A stretch of DNA of 64,000 bases from Desulfopila inferna (GTDB lineage Bacteria > Desulfobacterota > Desulfobulbia > Desulfobulbales > Desulfocapsaceae). How positions within the stretch are numbered: position 1 is the stretch's first letter; each line of letters begins with the position of its first letter. Below, piece after piece: positions 18,305-27,432 of this stretch. The DNA lies in contig NZ_JAFFQE010000003.1 in assembly GCF_016919005.1 (NCBI RefSeq), positions 496,001-560,000 on the forward strand. Reading direction: 5' to 3'. Below the pieces are notes generated by a model, which was not told where the DNA came from, did no database searches, and saw only the letters and a program-made list of their open reading frames with translations. The translations under genes and the position numbers were made by a program.

Positions 18305-19999
18305 CTATAAGCTCATGAAGAGCTCTTCATTTTCCGCTGTGCCGATGGCATACATCTCGTCATTTTCCTGAAGAGTGGTATCCGGCTCGGGACTGACAAG
18401 GAGACGGTCGCCCCGCCGTATTGCGATGATGCTGCTCCCCGCTTTTTCGCGAATACCGCTGTTTAAGATTGTTTTTCCCAAGAAGCGCTTTCCGGCCTTT
18501 CTGTTAAAAACGACAGGACCTTCTGTGAAGAGAGAAATCTCGTCCGGTTTGAAGTGCTGAAAGATCTTTCCAGCCCCGAGCGAGGCAAAAGACATTACCT
18601 GATCGGCACCGGCCATGTGCAGTTTGGTGACATTGCGCTCCAGTATGGATCTGCTGATTATCTGGATGTCATTGCGCAGCTGACGGCAATAAAAGGTAAG
18701 GTAGATGTTCATCTCATCGCTGTGTGTCGTCACGATCACCGACTTGGCGGTTTCGAGTCCAGCTGTTTTCAAGGTATTCAAATCAGCCGCATCACCGATT
18801 ATGATATTTCGGTTTACCGATTTCTTGGCCAGGGTCGACCTTTTTTCAATCATGTTATAACTGATATTATGACTGGTCAGAATTTCGGCAGCCGTCTGCC
18901 CGACGCGGCCTCCCCCTAGAATAAGGACCTGTGCCTCATCCGGTTCCTGGGTGTAATTTACCGTGAACAGTTCGTCAAAGGCGTTAAGCTGCTGATTTGT
19001 ACCGGCAAGCATCAGGATTGCCTTATCGGTGATGATAGTCTGCGGGGTGGAGACCTTGAATTTCCCTTTTTCCAAGATGCCGATAACGGTCACTCCGGTC
19101 AGTTGCCTGATACGCATTTCCGCCAGGGTTTTTCCTGCCATTCCGGAGTCCCTGGCCGGCATTTCAGAGATAATGAGTTCGCCAAACCGACCGATGACAT
19201 TGGTCGTCCTGCCCAATCCCAGTGTCCTTTTAGCCAGGGATTCGCCCAGCATCCTGGTGAACTGGAAGACACTGGTGTTGCCGGAAAATTGGAGGATGTC
19301 AATCGAATGTTCCTGGTCGGCACTGGTAATAATCGGTACCTCTTCGTTAACCTCCCGTATAGTAAAACAGAAATTCGTGCTGGTCAGGTCATCATTGGTC
19401 ACCACCACCAACGCTGCCGTATCAATCCTCAGGCGCTCCCAGGTCTTGGGCATATCCGCTCCTCCGACAACCACCTTAAAGCCCTGATCAAGGAGTTCGT
19501 TTGCCTGCTGCAGATCCGACGTGACGATAACATAAGGAATGTTCTGTCTGATTAGTCTTTCAATAAGGCGGGTGGTAATCGGATCGACACTGGTAATAAT
19601 GACATGGTCCCTGATATCATCCGGCAATTCCCGTGGAGTTCTGGCTTTTTGCTGGGCTTCCAGCCATGGGGTATAAAAAAACTGGATGAAAACGAATGGA
19701 AGCAAAATCAGCAGCAAAACTACGCCGGAAAAAAGCACCAGCATGGAAAAGAGCCGTCCCAGATCCGTATGGAAGGTAATATCGCCAAATCCCAGGGTGG
19801 ACATCACGGTCAGCGTCCAGTAGAGCCCGCTTATCCAGCTATATTCGCGACCTTCATACATCATCAAAACATGGAAGATTACCGTATAAAAGCAGATGAT
19901 AAAAATCAGGAATCCGAAAAATTTCCACAAGGTGGAAAAATTCCGTCTGGTGGTTTCGTGGTGGAAGAAAAAAAGCAGTTGAGCCGGCAGGGTTTTCAT
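18305..19999 (-). CDS. Potassium channel with tandem RCK (TrkA) domains
   Basis: Two transmembrane helices (residues about 27-50 and 80-108) flank a pore loop, TVMSTLGFGDITF, with the selectivity filter TLGFGD at about residue 68. The cytosolic part has RCK/TrkA_N (DHVIITSVDP...), TrkA_C (about 255-330), a second TrkA_N with a complete nucleotide-binding GGGRVGQTAA motif (about 340-460) and a final TrkA_C. This is the layout of ligand-gated 2TM K+ channels with two RCK units per subunit. The first TrkA_N lacks the GxGxxG motif (TSVDPITT), so only the second probably binds NAD(H) or ATP. Monocistronic, ending at the hairpin at 18241. Confidence 0.9.
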   Translation of the reverse strand: MKTLPAQLLFFFHHETTRRNFSTLWKFFGFLIFIICFYTVIFHVLMMYEGREYSWISGLYWTLTVMSTLGFGDITFHTDLGRLFSMLVLFSGVVLLLILLPFVFIQFFYTPWLEAQQKARTPRELPDDIRDHVIITSVDPITTRLIERLIRQNIPYVIVTSDLQQANELLDQGFKVVVGGADMPKTWERLRIDTAALVVVTNDDLTSTNFCFTIREVNEEVPIITSADQEHSIDILQFSGNTSVFQFTRMLGESLAKRTLGLGRTTNVIGRFGELIISEMPARDSGMAGKTLAEMRIRQLTGVTVIGILEKGKFKVSTPQTIITDKAILMLAGTNQQLNAFDELFTVNYTQEPDEAQVLILGGGRVGQTAAEILTSHNISYNMIEKRSTLAKKSVNRNIIIGDAADLNTLKTAGLETAKSVIVTTHSDEMNIYLTFYCRQLRNDIQIISRSILERNVTKLHMAGADQVMSFASLGAGKIFQHFKPDEISLFTEGPVVFNRKAGKRFLGKTILNSGIREKAGSSIIAIRRGDRLLVSPEPDTTLQENDEMYAIGTAENEELFMSL

Positions 20000-20253
20000 G
20001 GCTTCATGATTTGCAAAGATTGTATATAAAGATAAAGAATTAACGGTACTGCGCTATAAAGCAGGGTGGTTGGCGAAACTGAAGTTAAAGAATACGCGGC
20101 AGCCACACAGGCTCCTGTTACCCGTGGGAATCACCTGCTGGATATTATATTTCTTACCCAGCAGATTGCTCACCCGACGGTTCGAGATGAAGAGAAACTA
20201 CCACTTTTGCGAATCTTCATCAATAGATGGTCAAGAAAATGGTGTATTTGCTT

Positions 20254-20847
20254 TTACAGAGCAAACTTTACTCCGAAGACAGGCACCGTTTCTCTCCCAT
20301 TCCTGGTTAAGCTGAAATCAAGGTATTCGAGGGTAGTCCATATGGGATCAATCCAAAAATTGCTTCTGCCTTTCTCTTTATTGCTTTGTTTCAACTGGTA
20401 GCGGAGTTCACCGATAAGCCAGCCGACACCGGTGGTAACCAGAAGGTCCTGCGTTGAAGGATGAACCACCCAGGACTCAATGAGGTATTCCCAGGTGATC
20501 GACGCCCCCATACTGAAAGCGATCGAGCCCGGAACACCAAAATTCCCCTCTCTTGCCCGCAAATAGGTCTCGGATCCCATGAGCGGATGGAGTACATAAT
20601 TGGTAAAGAATTTATCATCATCCTTCTTGGGTGTGGGATTTCTGAAGGCTTCCTCGAAACTCGAAGAACTCACCGAATTGTCTGCCAGATCGAAGGTGTA
20701 GATCGTGGCAAATTCAACTGCCATCAACAGGGCGGTGTACTTCACCGGTGTGGCCACATCGATTTCTTTCGATTCGACTGAAGAGAAAGAAAAGAGGATA
20801 ATAAATATGGAGAGCATGTTACCGGTAAGTTGTCTCAAGAGTATCAT
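20254..20847 (-). CDS. DUF3943-type envelope protein, 197 aa
   Basis: A short hydrophobic N-terminus (residues about 8-25) serves as signal peptide or anchor. The conserved block TNYVLHPLMGSETYLRAR..., SMGASITWEYLIESW and VGWLIGELRYQL resembles DUF3943 proteins, which are predicted envelope proteins of unknown function. AAGGA precedes the ATG at 20847. The upstream 290 bp (20848-21137) hold no gene, only an A+T-rich stretch with a long imperfect AAAAAGCT/AGCTTTT repeat. The 254 bp downstream to the channel gene are also empty. Confidence 0.7.
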   Translation of the reverse strand: MILLRQLTGNMLSIFIILFSFSSVESKEIDVATPVKYTALLMAVEFATIYTFDLADNSVSSSSFEEAFRNPTPKKDDDKFFTNYVLHPLMGSETYLRAREGNFGVPGSIAFSMGASITWEYLIESWVVHPSTQDLLVTTGVGWLIGELRYQLKQSNKEKGRSNFWIDPIWTTLEYLDFSLTRNGRETVPVFGVKFAL

Positions 20848-21137
20848 ACCAGAAGATCCTTTTCTGCTAACCTTTGCAAAAGGTCATTAAAGTTGGAGAG
20901 ATGGACTCTGTGATAAGCCAGACATCGAAAAAGCTGATATATATATCAGGCGTAGTATCTGAAACTGTGCCGGATGAGCTTTTACACGTCCATCTTACTA
21001 AAAAATGATGTCCTGAAGTACTTGAATCTGTTCACTGATATGCATGTCTTTTGCTGCAGAAAGATATCCAGACACGGGTACACACCTACGAAGAGTATAT
21101 TATCATTATTTTACTTTTTCCAGAGTTCGCCTGGCGT

Positions 21138-21455
21138 TTATTCAGTGACCTGTTTTGCAGATACATCCAGGATCCTGGCCGGTTCATCGAAGGTTTTCCA
21201 GCCGTGGCGCTCGCCTGAAGGGATAAAATAACAGTCGTTCTTCTTAAGCAATTGACGGTCCTTGCCTATGAACATTTCCAGCCGACCTTCCAGAACAACA
21301 CCGCATTGATCAAAATGATGACTGTGACCGCTGTCCTCTTCTCCGGCCGCGATATGCATGCAAGCCATTATCAGATCATCTCCTATTTCGGCCTTGCTCA
21401 GGACTCCCGGACGAAATTCTTCCAACTGCGAACCCAATAAATACCAAAAAGCCAT
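21138..21455 (-). CDS. Cupin-domain protein, 105 aa
   Basis: A single small cupin barrel. Motif 1 is HSHHFDQCGVVLEGRLEMFIG, with His residues and the usual Glu replaced by Gln-Cys. Motif 2 is YFIPSGERHGWKTFDEP, with its His. Metal coordination is therefore plausible. AAGGAGG precedes the ATG. Small cupins are enzymes or ligand sensors; nothing in the context fixes the substrate. Single gene, divergent from the exported protein at 21835. Confidence 0.8.
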   Translation of the reverse strand: MAFWYLLGSQLEEFRPGVLSKAEIGDDLIMACMHIAAGEEDSGHSHHFDQCGVVLEGRLEMFIGKDRQLLKKNDCYFIPSGERHGWKTFDEPARILDVSAKQVTE

Positions 21456-21751
21456 ATTCCCTCCTTACTTATTCTGATTTGCTGAGAATACTGCTGCGCC
21501 CTCCAGCTAACAATGCTCTTTGCATTTATTCAACAACAAAAAAGAACGGTTCAGCTAGTCCACTTTACTGTAAAAAATGATGATGGCAAACAGCTTCAGG
21601 CCGTTGAAAACCACTCATTATTGCAAATGTTCAACCCAACGTGCATTAATCTGTGCAAAAATGAGGACCAGTGAGAAAATATTGTTCTGTAATCTCAAAG
21701 ACATCTAGTTCAAAAATCCGTATTCCGCACAAAATCAGAGACATACCTCCA

Positions 21752-21767
21752 TGGCATGTAAATTGCT
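21752..21767 (+). promoter_or_regulatory. Sigma-54 (-24/-12) promoter
   Basis: TGGCATG-TAAA-TTGCT fits the RpoN consensus with exact spacing and is almost identical to the site at 15698, including the following ATT. It lies about 68 bp before the exported-protein gene. The remaining intergenic DNA (21456-21834) shows nothing else. Confidence 0.75.
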
Positions 21768-21834
21768 ATTGTCGCTAAGAAATTTTGAAGGAGTCAATAC
21801 TCAAAACATGTTCATCCCAAAAGGAGAAAGTACT

Positions 21835-22152
21835 ATGAAAAAAATTATTGCAGTATGCTTTTTGGCAGGTTGTGTAACATTCGCTTCCAACGGTTTTGCA
21901 ACTTCGGATGCCCAAAAACCTCTGCCCGAAACACAGCAGAAAGCTGAGCAGACCAAGGAATTGGTTTACACAGGAATCGTCAAAAAACATAAAGATGGAG
22001 CCGCTCTAATTACACCGGAGAAGGTTTATCCTTTGCTTGGCGGAGATTTTGTCACGATTATCGGCCAGGAAGTCAGGATAACCGGCAGTATCGTCAAAGA
22101 AGATGATGTAGAAAAATTAGTTGTTTCTTCATTACAGACAAAACAGCAGTAA
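21835..22152 (+). CDS. Small exported protein, 105 aa
   Basis: The start at MKKIIAVCFLAGCVTFASN is chosen over an upstream in-frame start because AAGGAGAAAG lies about 5 nt before it and it opens a standard signal peptide (cleavage near GFATS). The mature part is about 80 residues, with a beta-rich region (YTGIVKKHKDGAALITPEKV, VTIIGQEVRITGSIVKED) like small OB-fold periplasmic proteins. Function unknown. Controlled by a sigma-54 promoter matching that of the PRC-barrel gene, so the two are probably co-regulated. Confidence 0.75.
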   Translation: MKKIIAVCFLAGCVTFASNGFATSDAQKPLPETQQKAEQTKELVYTGIVKKHKDGAALITPEKVYPLLGGDFVTIIGQEVRITGSIVKEDDVEKLVVSSLQTKQQ

Positions 22153-22262
22153 TTAATCCATTGACTCCTATCAAAATATATATCCACGGGCAGCTGTTTT
22201 CAGCTGTCCGGTTTCATTCAGCCACCAGCTGATCGAGTTGAAGTTGGGAAGTCAGCAGAAAC

Positions 22263-23057
22263 TCATATAAAGCTGACGACAGCACGGTCATCCAGGACTC
22301 TGAAAGTAAATGACTCCGTGAAAAACAATTGTACGGTTTTGGTATCATGCTGCTCATAGCCGATAGCGATATCCTGCCCGATTGTCATTTCAAAATCACC
22401 TCCTCGTGCAGAAACCACATAACCGTTATCGATAAAAGGACTTCTGATTATTGCCCCTCCCAGCAGCCTTTCAATCTGTTTTTTCAGAGGGTATCCTTTA
22501 TATATACCTGAAATATTCTGCCATTTCTCATTGCTGACAACCAGGGTGTAGGGGCCTTCAACAGAGGCATTGCCCAACATGGTCATTGCCCTGGAAATTA
22601 CCTGCAGAAGCTCTTCGGTGTTGTCAGGATAATTAAGCGAATCATGGGCGCTGCCGTCGATCAGCCCTTTAATCGAAGCTTTATCAAAACCTTTATAAAT
22701 AGTTGTTTCTTCAAATCTCGACATCTTCTGTGCAGCCTCCTCCAGATTATCAAGATTTATATCTTTTGCTCCACGCTCAAGATTGTCCAGTTCCCAGATA
22801 TCCAGGAGAAAAGGGACCCGCAGTTCCACCAGGGGCATCACCTGATGAATACCGCACTTGATTCCATCTTCCTCTCCATTTTCGGGGATATCTAATTTTC
22901 CTAACGGTACCGATGCATAATCAATACCCTTGGGGCCTGCGACATCAACAAATCTCCTGGCGGAAAGCAAGGAACTAAATATTTTTTTTGCCTCTTCATT
23001 AATTTCTTCCCAGGCTTTTTTAGTTAACGGAGCCAGATCTTTTTTTAGAATATCCAT
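22263..23057 (-). CDS. Encapsulin shell protein, family 1
   Basis: The 264-aa protein follows the family 1 encapsulin (linocin-M18-like, HK97-fold) pattern: MDILKKDLAPLTKKAWEEI at the start, ARRFVDVAGPKGIDYASV, MPLVELRVPFLLDIWELDN, and ending with GQDIAIGYEQHDTKTVQLFF and SFTFRVLDDRAVVSF. Sixty copies of family 1 shells usually assemble into a T=1 cage of about 24 nm. GGAGAG precedes the ATG. The gene starts 12 nt after the ferritin-like cargo gene, giving the classical cargo-shell operon for iron storage. Confidence 0.95.
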   Translation of the reverse strand: MDILKKDLAPLTKKAWEEINEEAKKIFSSLLSARRFVDVAGPKGIDYASVPLGKLDIPENGEEDGIKCGIHQVMPLVELRVPFLLDIWELDNLERGAKDINLDNLEEAAQKMSRFEETTIYKGFDKASIKGLIDGSAHDSLNYPDNTEELLQVISRAMTMLGNASVEGPYTLVVSNEKWQNISGIYKGYPLKKQIERLLGGAIIRSPFIDNGYVVSARGGDFEMTIGQDIAIGYEQHDTKTVQLFFTESFTFRVLDDRAVVSFI

Positions 23058-23069
23058 TGTCTCTCCTGT

Positions 23070-23432
23070 CTATTTGATTTTCCCTATATTCAGATCACTT
23101 GACTTTAGAGGAACCTCATCGTTGCCAATCTCCCCTTTTTCCTTTTTTTCTTCTAACGAGGCAATATTTCCTTCCTGAAACAAATAGGTTCTCAGTTCTT
23201 CATCCCATCCATCCATATTTCTCCTAAGCCATTCAAGGGCCATGCATGCATGCTCGATTTCCTCATCGCGATTATGAGCTAAAATGGCTTTCAACTCTTC
23301 ATCCTGGGCAACATCGTATCGCTGCTGATACCAGTTAATCGCTTCAATTTCTTCCTTTAGACTGTTTAGAGCTCTGGAAAAATCCTTGGTTTCATGAGTT
23401 AATTCTTCGGCCGGTTCATGATATTCTGACAT
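23070..23432 (-). CDS. Encapsulated ferritin-like protein (EncFtn)
   Basis: The 120-aa protein has the EncFtn helix pair: LKEEIEAINWYQQRYD with Glu28, and AHNRDEEIEHACMALEWLRR with Glu58 and His61, spaced as the ferroxidase ligands of Rhodospirillum rubrum EncFtn (Glu32, Glu62, His65). The C-terminal segment SSDLNIGKIK is a cargo-loading peptide of the LxIGxLK type, joined by a flexible linker of about 25 residues. It oxidises Fe2+ for mineralisation inside the shell encoded next. GAGGGGG precedes the ATG. Confidence 0.93.
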   Translation of the reverse strand: MSEYHEPAEELTHETKDFSRALNSLKEEIEAINWYQQRYDVAQDEELKAILAHNRDEEIEHACMALEWLRRNMDGWDEELRTYLFQEGNIASLEEKKEKGEIGNDEVPLKSSDLNIGKIK

Positions 23433-23804
23433 ATTACCCCCTCTTGGGCTTTGGATTTATTGTTCCGGCGGCAGGCATGCCGGTTTATAAAAAAAGAGTT
23501 AGTTTTAATATTAGACGGATAGAGAAAAAATCAAACTTAAAATAAGCAATTAATGTGTAAGGACATTGGCAGCCTTGGATATACAGAAGGCATCTTGAAA
23601 CCAGCCAAAAACTACGATGCAGAGGATCGGGCTTTTTTTTTACGACGTCACCAATGGAGATGATCTCGTAAAAAGTCAGAGAAGATTGCCGAAATGGAAT
23701 CAGAAAAAAGATTGGTGGACGTATTCTGTTTTTTGATGTGACACAGCGGGTGTCCTGTTACGAGAACGAGAGGGGTATTTCAAATGCGGTAAAGAATAAT
23801 GCCA
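23433..23804. other. Intergenic region, promoter region of encapsulin operon
   Basis: No gene is visible. The first part is A+T-rich and should hold the encapsulin-operon promoter. A small GC hairpin (CCGGC...GCCGG on the minus strand) lies near 23475. A T run occurs near 23630. I found no clear Fur-box match. Confidence 0.4.
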
Positions 23805-25154
23805 TCATTCCCGCTGCAAAGTCGTTTTCATCCAGCTGATAACTGCGGAGAGGTAATTTTTACCCTTTTTACCGTCTTCTTCTCTTGCAAACCAGCCAAG
23901 TTCCGTAAAGATCGATAAATTCCACAGGGAACCGACCAGCCCCTCATGCAATAGAATCAACTCCGCATGCTGCAGGGCAATGGTTGTATCGCTCTGGCTG
24001 TCACGGGTAAAAAAAGTAACATTGCCGTCCTGTGAGGCAGCGATGGCAATAGAGCCCGGCTGGTCATGAGCAAACTGGGCGGCGGATTGATGGCGGGTGC
24101 CACTAAGGCTGGAGAACCTGCCGAGACCTTCGGTATAATCTTCAAAAGGATTCACCAACCGAAGCTGAGAAGAAGAGACCATGAGGTTCAACGGGGTGAT
24201 TTTGGCTCCGAAACAGTAGACGAAGCGGTCAAATGTCATGACCAGGGCGCCATCCACGGCTGTCAACCGGGCGATACGGTTACATTGTTGCTGGACCTGC
24301 TGCCATGACCCGATCCAATCCTTCTGCTGCGGCAGGCTCATTTCGTCGATCAGGTGGCTGATCTGGTCGAGGCCGGGGCTGTCGTTCGCCAATGCCGGTC
24401 CGGGCATGATGTCTGCATCGAGAAAATTGGCGCCGCCGGTATATTTGATCGGGCTCTTGATTGAAGGTTTCCAGTTGTTGTTTTCCGGAACCACCAGTAC
24501 CGTTCCTCCCCGCCCATGCGCCCGCATCTGCTGGGCTATTTTCAAAAGAGCGTTGTAGCGCAGCAGATTAAGAAGCCTGAGGTCACTGGTTTTAGCCTGT
24601 GCGGAAATCTTCGGCATCAAGGACTGCATAGCCACGTTCTGGTCCAGGAATACCGCCTGGTTCCCTGTTACCGCGGCTAGGCTGCGGCCGCTGTAGAGGA
24701 CCAGAATAAGCCCGGGCCCGAGAATCTGTACCCAGAAATCAGGCTTGATGAGTTCGTGTCGGGCGGAGGTAAATCCCCATATTCTCAGAAAACCGGACTC
24801 GTCCGGCCAGACCCCGATGTCGGTTTTTGGATTTTCCAAAGCCGGTCCGAGCTTCACCAGCGTCCGGTCGGAAAAATCCAGGGGCGTATCGAAACAGAAG
24901 GTGTCCGGAGTGTGTTCCGCTTCTCTGAGAATCAAAGAAGCAGTCACGGAATTTCCCTCCTCTGTGGCAAAACTCGCCCAATACGATACCTCTATGATCG
25001 AGGTCAGATGTTCCTTTGTCGGAATATTCCCACTGAGGAAAACACTGTGGAAAATCGAGGCATCGGCTTCATCCTTATCCTGTTGTCGGCCGGCTATTTT
25101 TTGCCAGAGTTGGTCGATGAAATGTTCACTGAGTTGAAATGCGGATGTGCCCAT
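23805..25154 (-). CDS. Divergent DisA_N-like (DACNV-type) protein, 449 aa
   Basis: The C-terminal half carries diadenylate-cyclase-like motifs: VDGALVM (DGA motif, about residue 301) and LSGTRHQSAAQFA (RHx motif, about residue 355), followed by SIAIAASQDGNVTFF. The canonical third residue of RHR is Gln here, so cyclase activity may be lost. The N-terminal half (about 1-230) resembles the sensor region of proteins named DACNV-containing in databases. There is no signal peptide or membrane span. I choose the ATG at 25154 because AGGGAG lies 5 nt upstream. Single gene. Confidence 0.65.
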   Translation of the reverse strand: MGTSAFQLSEHFIDQLWQKIAGRQQDKDEADASIFHSVFLSGNIPTKEHLTSIIEVSYWASFATEEGNSVTASLILREAEHTPDTFCFDTPLDFSDRTLVKLGPALENPKTDIGVWPDESGFLRIWGFTSARHELIKPDFWVQILGPGLILVLYSGRSLAAVTGNQAVFLDQNVAMQSLMPKISAQAKTSDLRLLNLLRYNALLKIAQQMRAHGRGGTVLVVPENNNWKPSIKSPIKYTGGANFLDADIMPGPALANDSPGLDQISHLIDEMSLPQQKDWIGSWQQVQQQCNRIARLTAVDGALVMTFDRFVYCFGAKITPLNLMVSSSQLRLVNPFEDYTEGLGRFSSLSGTRHQSAAQFAHDQPGSIAIAASQDGNVTFFTRDSQSDTTIALQHAELILLHEGLVGSLWNLSIFTELGWFAREEDGKKGKNYLSAVISWMKTTLQRE

Positions 25155-25320
25155 GATACTCCCTGGAAGAATGAATACGGCCTGCTCATGCACACCCATA
25201 TTGCCTCGTTTTCGGGAGATAATCAACTGCAAATAAGCATTCGCACACTAGAATCGGGCAACCATTTGAATTTTCTATTTATCCAGCATAGCCAGCCAGC
25301 CACCGTGACCTGGGCCGGAA

Positions 25321-26355
25321 TCACTCTTCCGCAACCCGAACAACCATTTTGCCGAAATTCCTGCCTTCAAGCAGGCCGATAAACGCCTGCGGTGCATTTT
25401 CAAAACCGTCGACGATATCCTCACGATACTTGATTTTGCCTTCGTTAAACCAGGTGTTCATCTGCTTGAAGAACTCATCAAAACGGCTGCCGTAGTCATC
25501 AAAGATGATAAAACCCTGCATTTTGATGCGCTTGGTGAGCAGCGTTTTGGTCAGCAATGGCAGGTGATCGGGACCTGCGGGAAGCTCTGTATCGTTATAG
25601 TGCGCAATCAGCCCGCACAGAGGTATGCGGGCTCGGACGTTGAGCAGAGGCAGAACAGCGTTAAATACCGCTCCACCGACACTTTCAAAATAGACATCGA
25701 TGCCCCGCGGACAGGCGGCGGCCAACTGCTGGGGAAAATCATCGCTGTGATGATCAATACAGGAATCGAATCCGAGTTCATCAACGACAAAACTGCATTT
25801 CTCCGGACCACCGGCAATACCGACGGCACGGCAGCCTTTAAGCTTGGCAATTTGCCCCACTACGGAACCTACTGCTCCACTGGCGGCGGCAACAACTACA
25901 GTCTCGCCGGCTTCCGGCCGGCCGATGTCGAGCAGGCCCATGTATGCCGTAAAACCGGGCATTCCTAGAATCCCGAGGGCTAAAGAAGGTCTGGGCATCC
26001 CGGCATCGAGACTGGTGAGCCCGGTGCCATCTGTAATCTCATAATCCTGCCAGCCACTGTATCCCAGGACAAGGTCGCCGACTCGATAGTCGGGATGCTC
26101 GGAAGCAACGACTCTGGAAACGGTTCCCCCAACCATTGTCTCACCAAGCGCCACCGGCGGGGCATAAGACGGCGCATCGCTCATCCGGCCGCGCATATAA
26201 GGATCAAGTGAGAGATAGAGGCTGCGCAGCAGGATTTTTCCGGAAGGTATTTTGGGAACGGTGCTCTCTTCAAGACGAAAATTATCGGCGGTCGGTGCTC
26301 CGACCGGACGCGAGTTCAGTACAATTCTACGATTGACGATCAATTCCTCAGTCAT
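25321..26355 (-). CDS. NADP-dependent medium-chain oxidoreductase
   Basis: It has the full length (344 aa) and pattern of the zinc-independent MDR group containing leukotriene B4 dehydrogenase, curcumin reductase and YncB: LRSLYLSLDPYMRGRMSD at the N-terminus, ASGAVGSVVGQIAKLKG as the Rossmann dinucleotide site, and YFESVGG and ITYRED-like C-terminal motifs. No zinc ligands are present. It reduces enone double bonds of small molecules using NADPH. AGGAGG precedes the ATG. Monocistronic. Confidence 0.9.
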   Translation of the reverse strand: MTEELIVNRRIVLNSRPVGAPTADNFRLEESTVPKIPSGKILLRSLYLSLDPYMRGRMSDAPSYAPPVALGETMVGGTVSRVVASEHPDYRVGDLVLGYSGWQDYEITDGTGLTSLDAGMPRPSLALGILGMPGFTAYMGLLDIGRPEAGETVVVAAASGAVGSVVGQIAKLKGCRAVGIAGGPEKCSFVVDELGFDSCIDHHSDDFPQQLAAACPRGIDVYFESVGGAVFNAVLPLLNVRARIPLCGLIAHYNDTELPAGPDHLPLLTKTLLTKRIKMQGFIIFDDYGSRFDEFFKQMNTWFNEGKIKYREDIVDGFENAPQAFIGLLEGRNFGKMVVRVAEE

Positions 26356-26560
26356 TGTGCCTCCTTTTTTTGTAAGCGGTTGATCTGCATTACTGCATTA
26401 TATGCATAGTTGCGGTTTCGTGCAGGGAACAGCTCCTTTTTAACCGAAATGTGCCGCTGACAAGGGCAGCAGGATTGCATGAACGCTTCATACTGATTAT
26501 TTTTGCTAGAACAATAATGCAACGATAACTGTTTTTAACCTTCAAACAAGGGGCCTGAAA

Positions 26561-27112
26561 ATGGAAAACGTCAAAGTGCGGGAGCTCATGATACCAATGG
26601 ATCAATTCCCAAGAATATCCTCAAAGGCCTCTCTGCACGAGGCACTTTCAACTCTTGAGAAGGTGCAGGAAGCATTTTTGACAGAAGGCGCTCAACAACG
26701 AATCCTGCTGGTCGAAAATACCAGTGGCAAGGTCATCGGCAAAATTTCACCCATTGATATATTTCGTGGACTGGAAACAAAGTACACGGAAGTAAATTAT
26801 GAGGAAAACCTCCGCAAATTCGGCCTCACCTATGTATGGGATTCGATGCAGGAAGATTATAACCTATGGCATAGCCCGTTTGAGGATCTCTGCCGTAAAG
26901 CCGGACAGGTTCATGTCAAGGACTTCGTCAACGTTCCATCCAATGGTCAACTGGTCAATACCGAGAATAAACTTTCCAAATGCTTCCATCTCTTCGTCAT
27001 AAACCGACATGACGCCCTGTTTGTAAAAGAAGATGAAGAATTTGTCGGAATGCTGCTCTTTGCCGATGTCTTTTCAAAAGTTTCACAAGCAATCAAAACA
27101 TGCTCTTTTTAA
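26561..27112 (+). CDS. CBS-domain-pair protein, 183 aa
   Basis: Two CBS motifs: VKVRELMIPMDQFPRISSKASLHEALSTL with ILLVENTSGKVIGKISPIDIFR in the first half, and VHVKDFVNVPSNGQLVNTENKL with LFVINRHDALFVKEDEEFVGMLLFADVF in the second. An unusual Trp/Tyr-rich insert lies between them (about residues 85-110). Such pairs bind adenine nucleotides and regulate partners. It is a single gene without a recognisable partner next to it. Confidence 0.8.
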   Translation: MENVKVRELMIPMDQFPRISSKASLHEALSTLEKVQEAFLTEGAQQRILLVENTSGKVIGKISPIDIFRGLETKYTEVNYEENLRKFGLTYVWDSMQEDYNLWHSPFEDLCRKAGQVHVKDFVNVPSNGQLVNTENKLSKCFHLFVINRHDALFVKEDEEFVGMLLFADVFSKVSQAIKTCSF

Positions 27113-27432
27113 AAAGAGGACGAATTTTGAAAAACGCTCCTTCTTGATTACACGGTGGCAGCGTTGGCCTTCCTTCGTCAGCGCCACCTGCCGGATTACC
27201 GCAAAATCAAAACTTCTGTGCAAATTCAAGCATTTACTTTTTCGGGGCGTTTTTTCAAATAGCAAAAACAAGGGCAGATCTCAATTCCCGTTTTTTATCT
27301 TGTGTTTTTTTGCGAAAACCTTTCTGGTAAAGATTATTCAGGCTGAGCCGAACAGAGGATTCAGCTTTCAGTCACACCCAATGATCCAGATATCTCCTTC
27401 AAAATGTTCCTTCAAAATATTCCCATCCAATC
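27113..27432. other. Intergenic, no feature recognised
   Basis: The region is A+T-rich with several reading frames but no plausible start and ribosome-binding site. I see no repeat, RNA or terminator in it that I can support. Confidence 0.4.

Noticed and set aside
20928-20984. AAAAAGCT...AGCTTTT long imperfect repeat resembling the terminator at 18241 (both contain ATAYCAGGCGTA)
   Set aside because: The stem is short and the loop very long; similarity to 18241 may be chance. Not enough to call a repeat family.
23620-23645. T run after a GC-rich stretch near 23630 as a terminator
   Set aside because: No stem of adequate length precedes it.
26361-26560. Search for a sigma-54 promoter before the CBS gene
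   Set aside because: No GG-N10-GC sequence with a reasonable -24 element was found.
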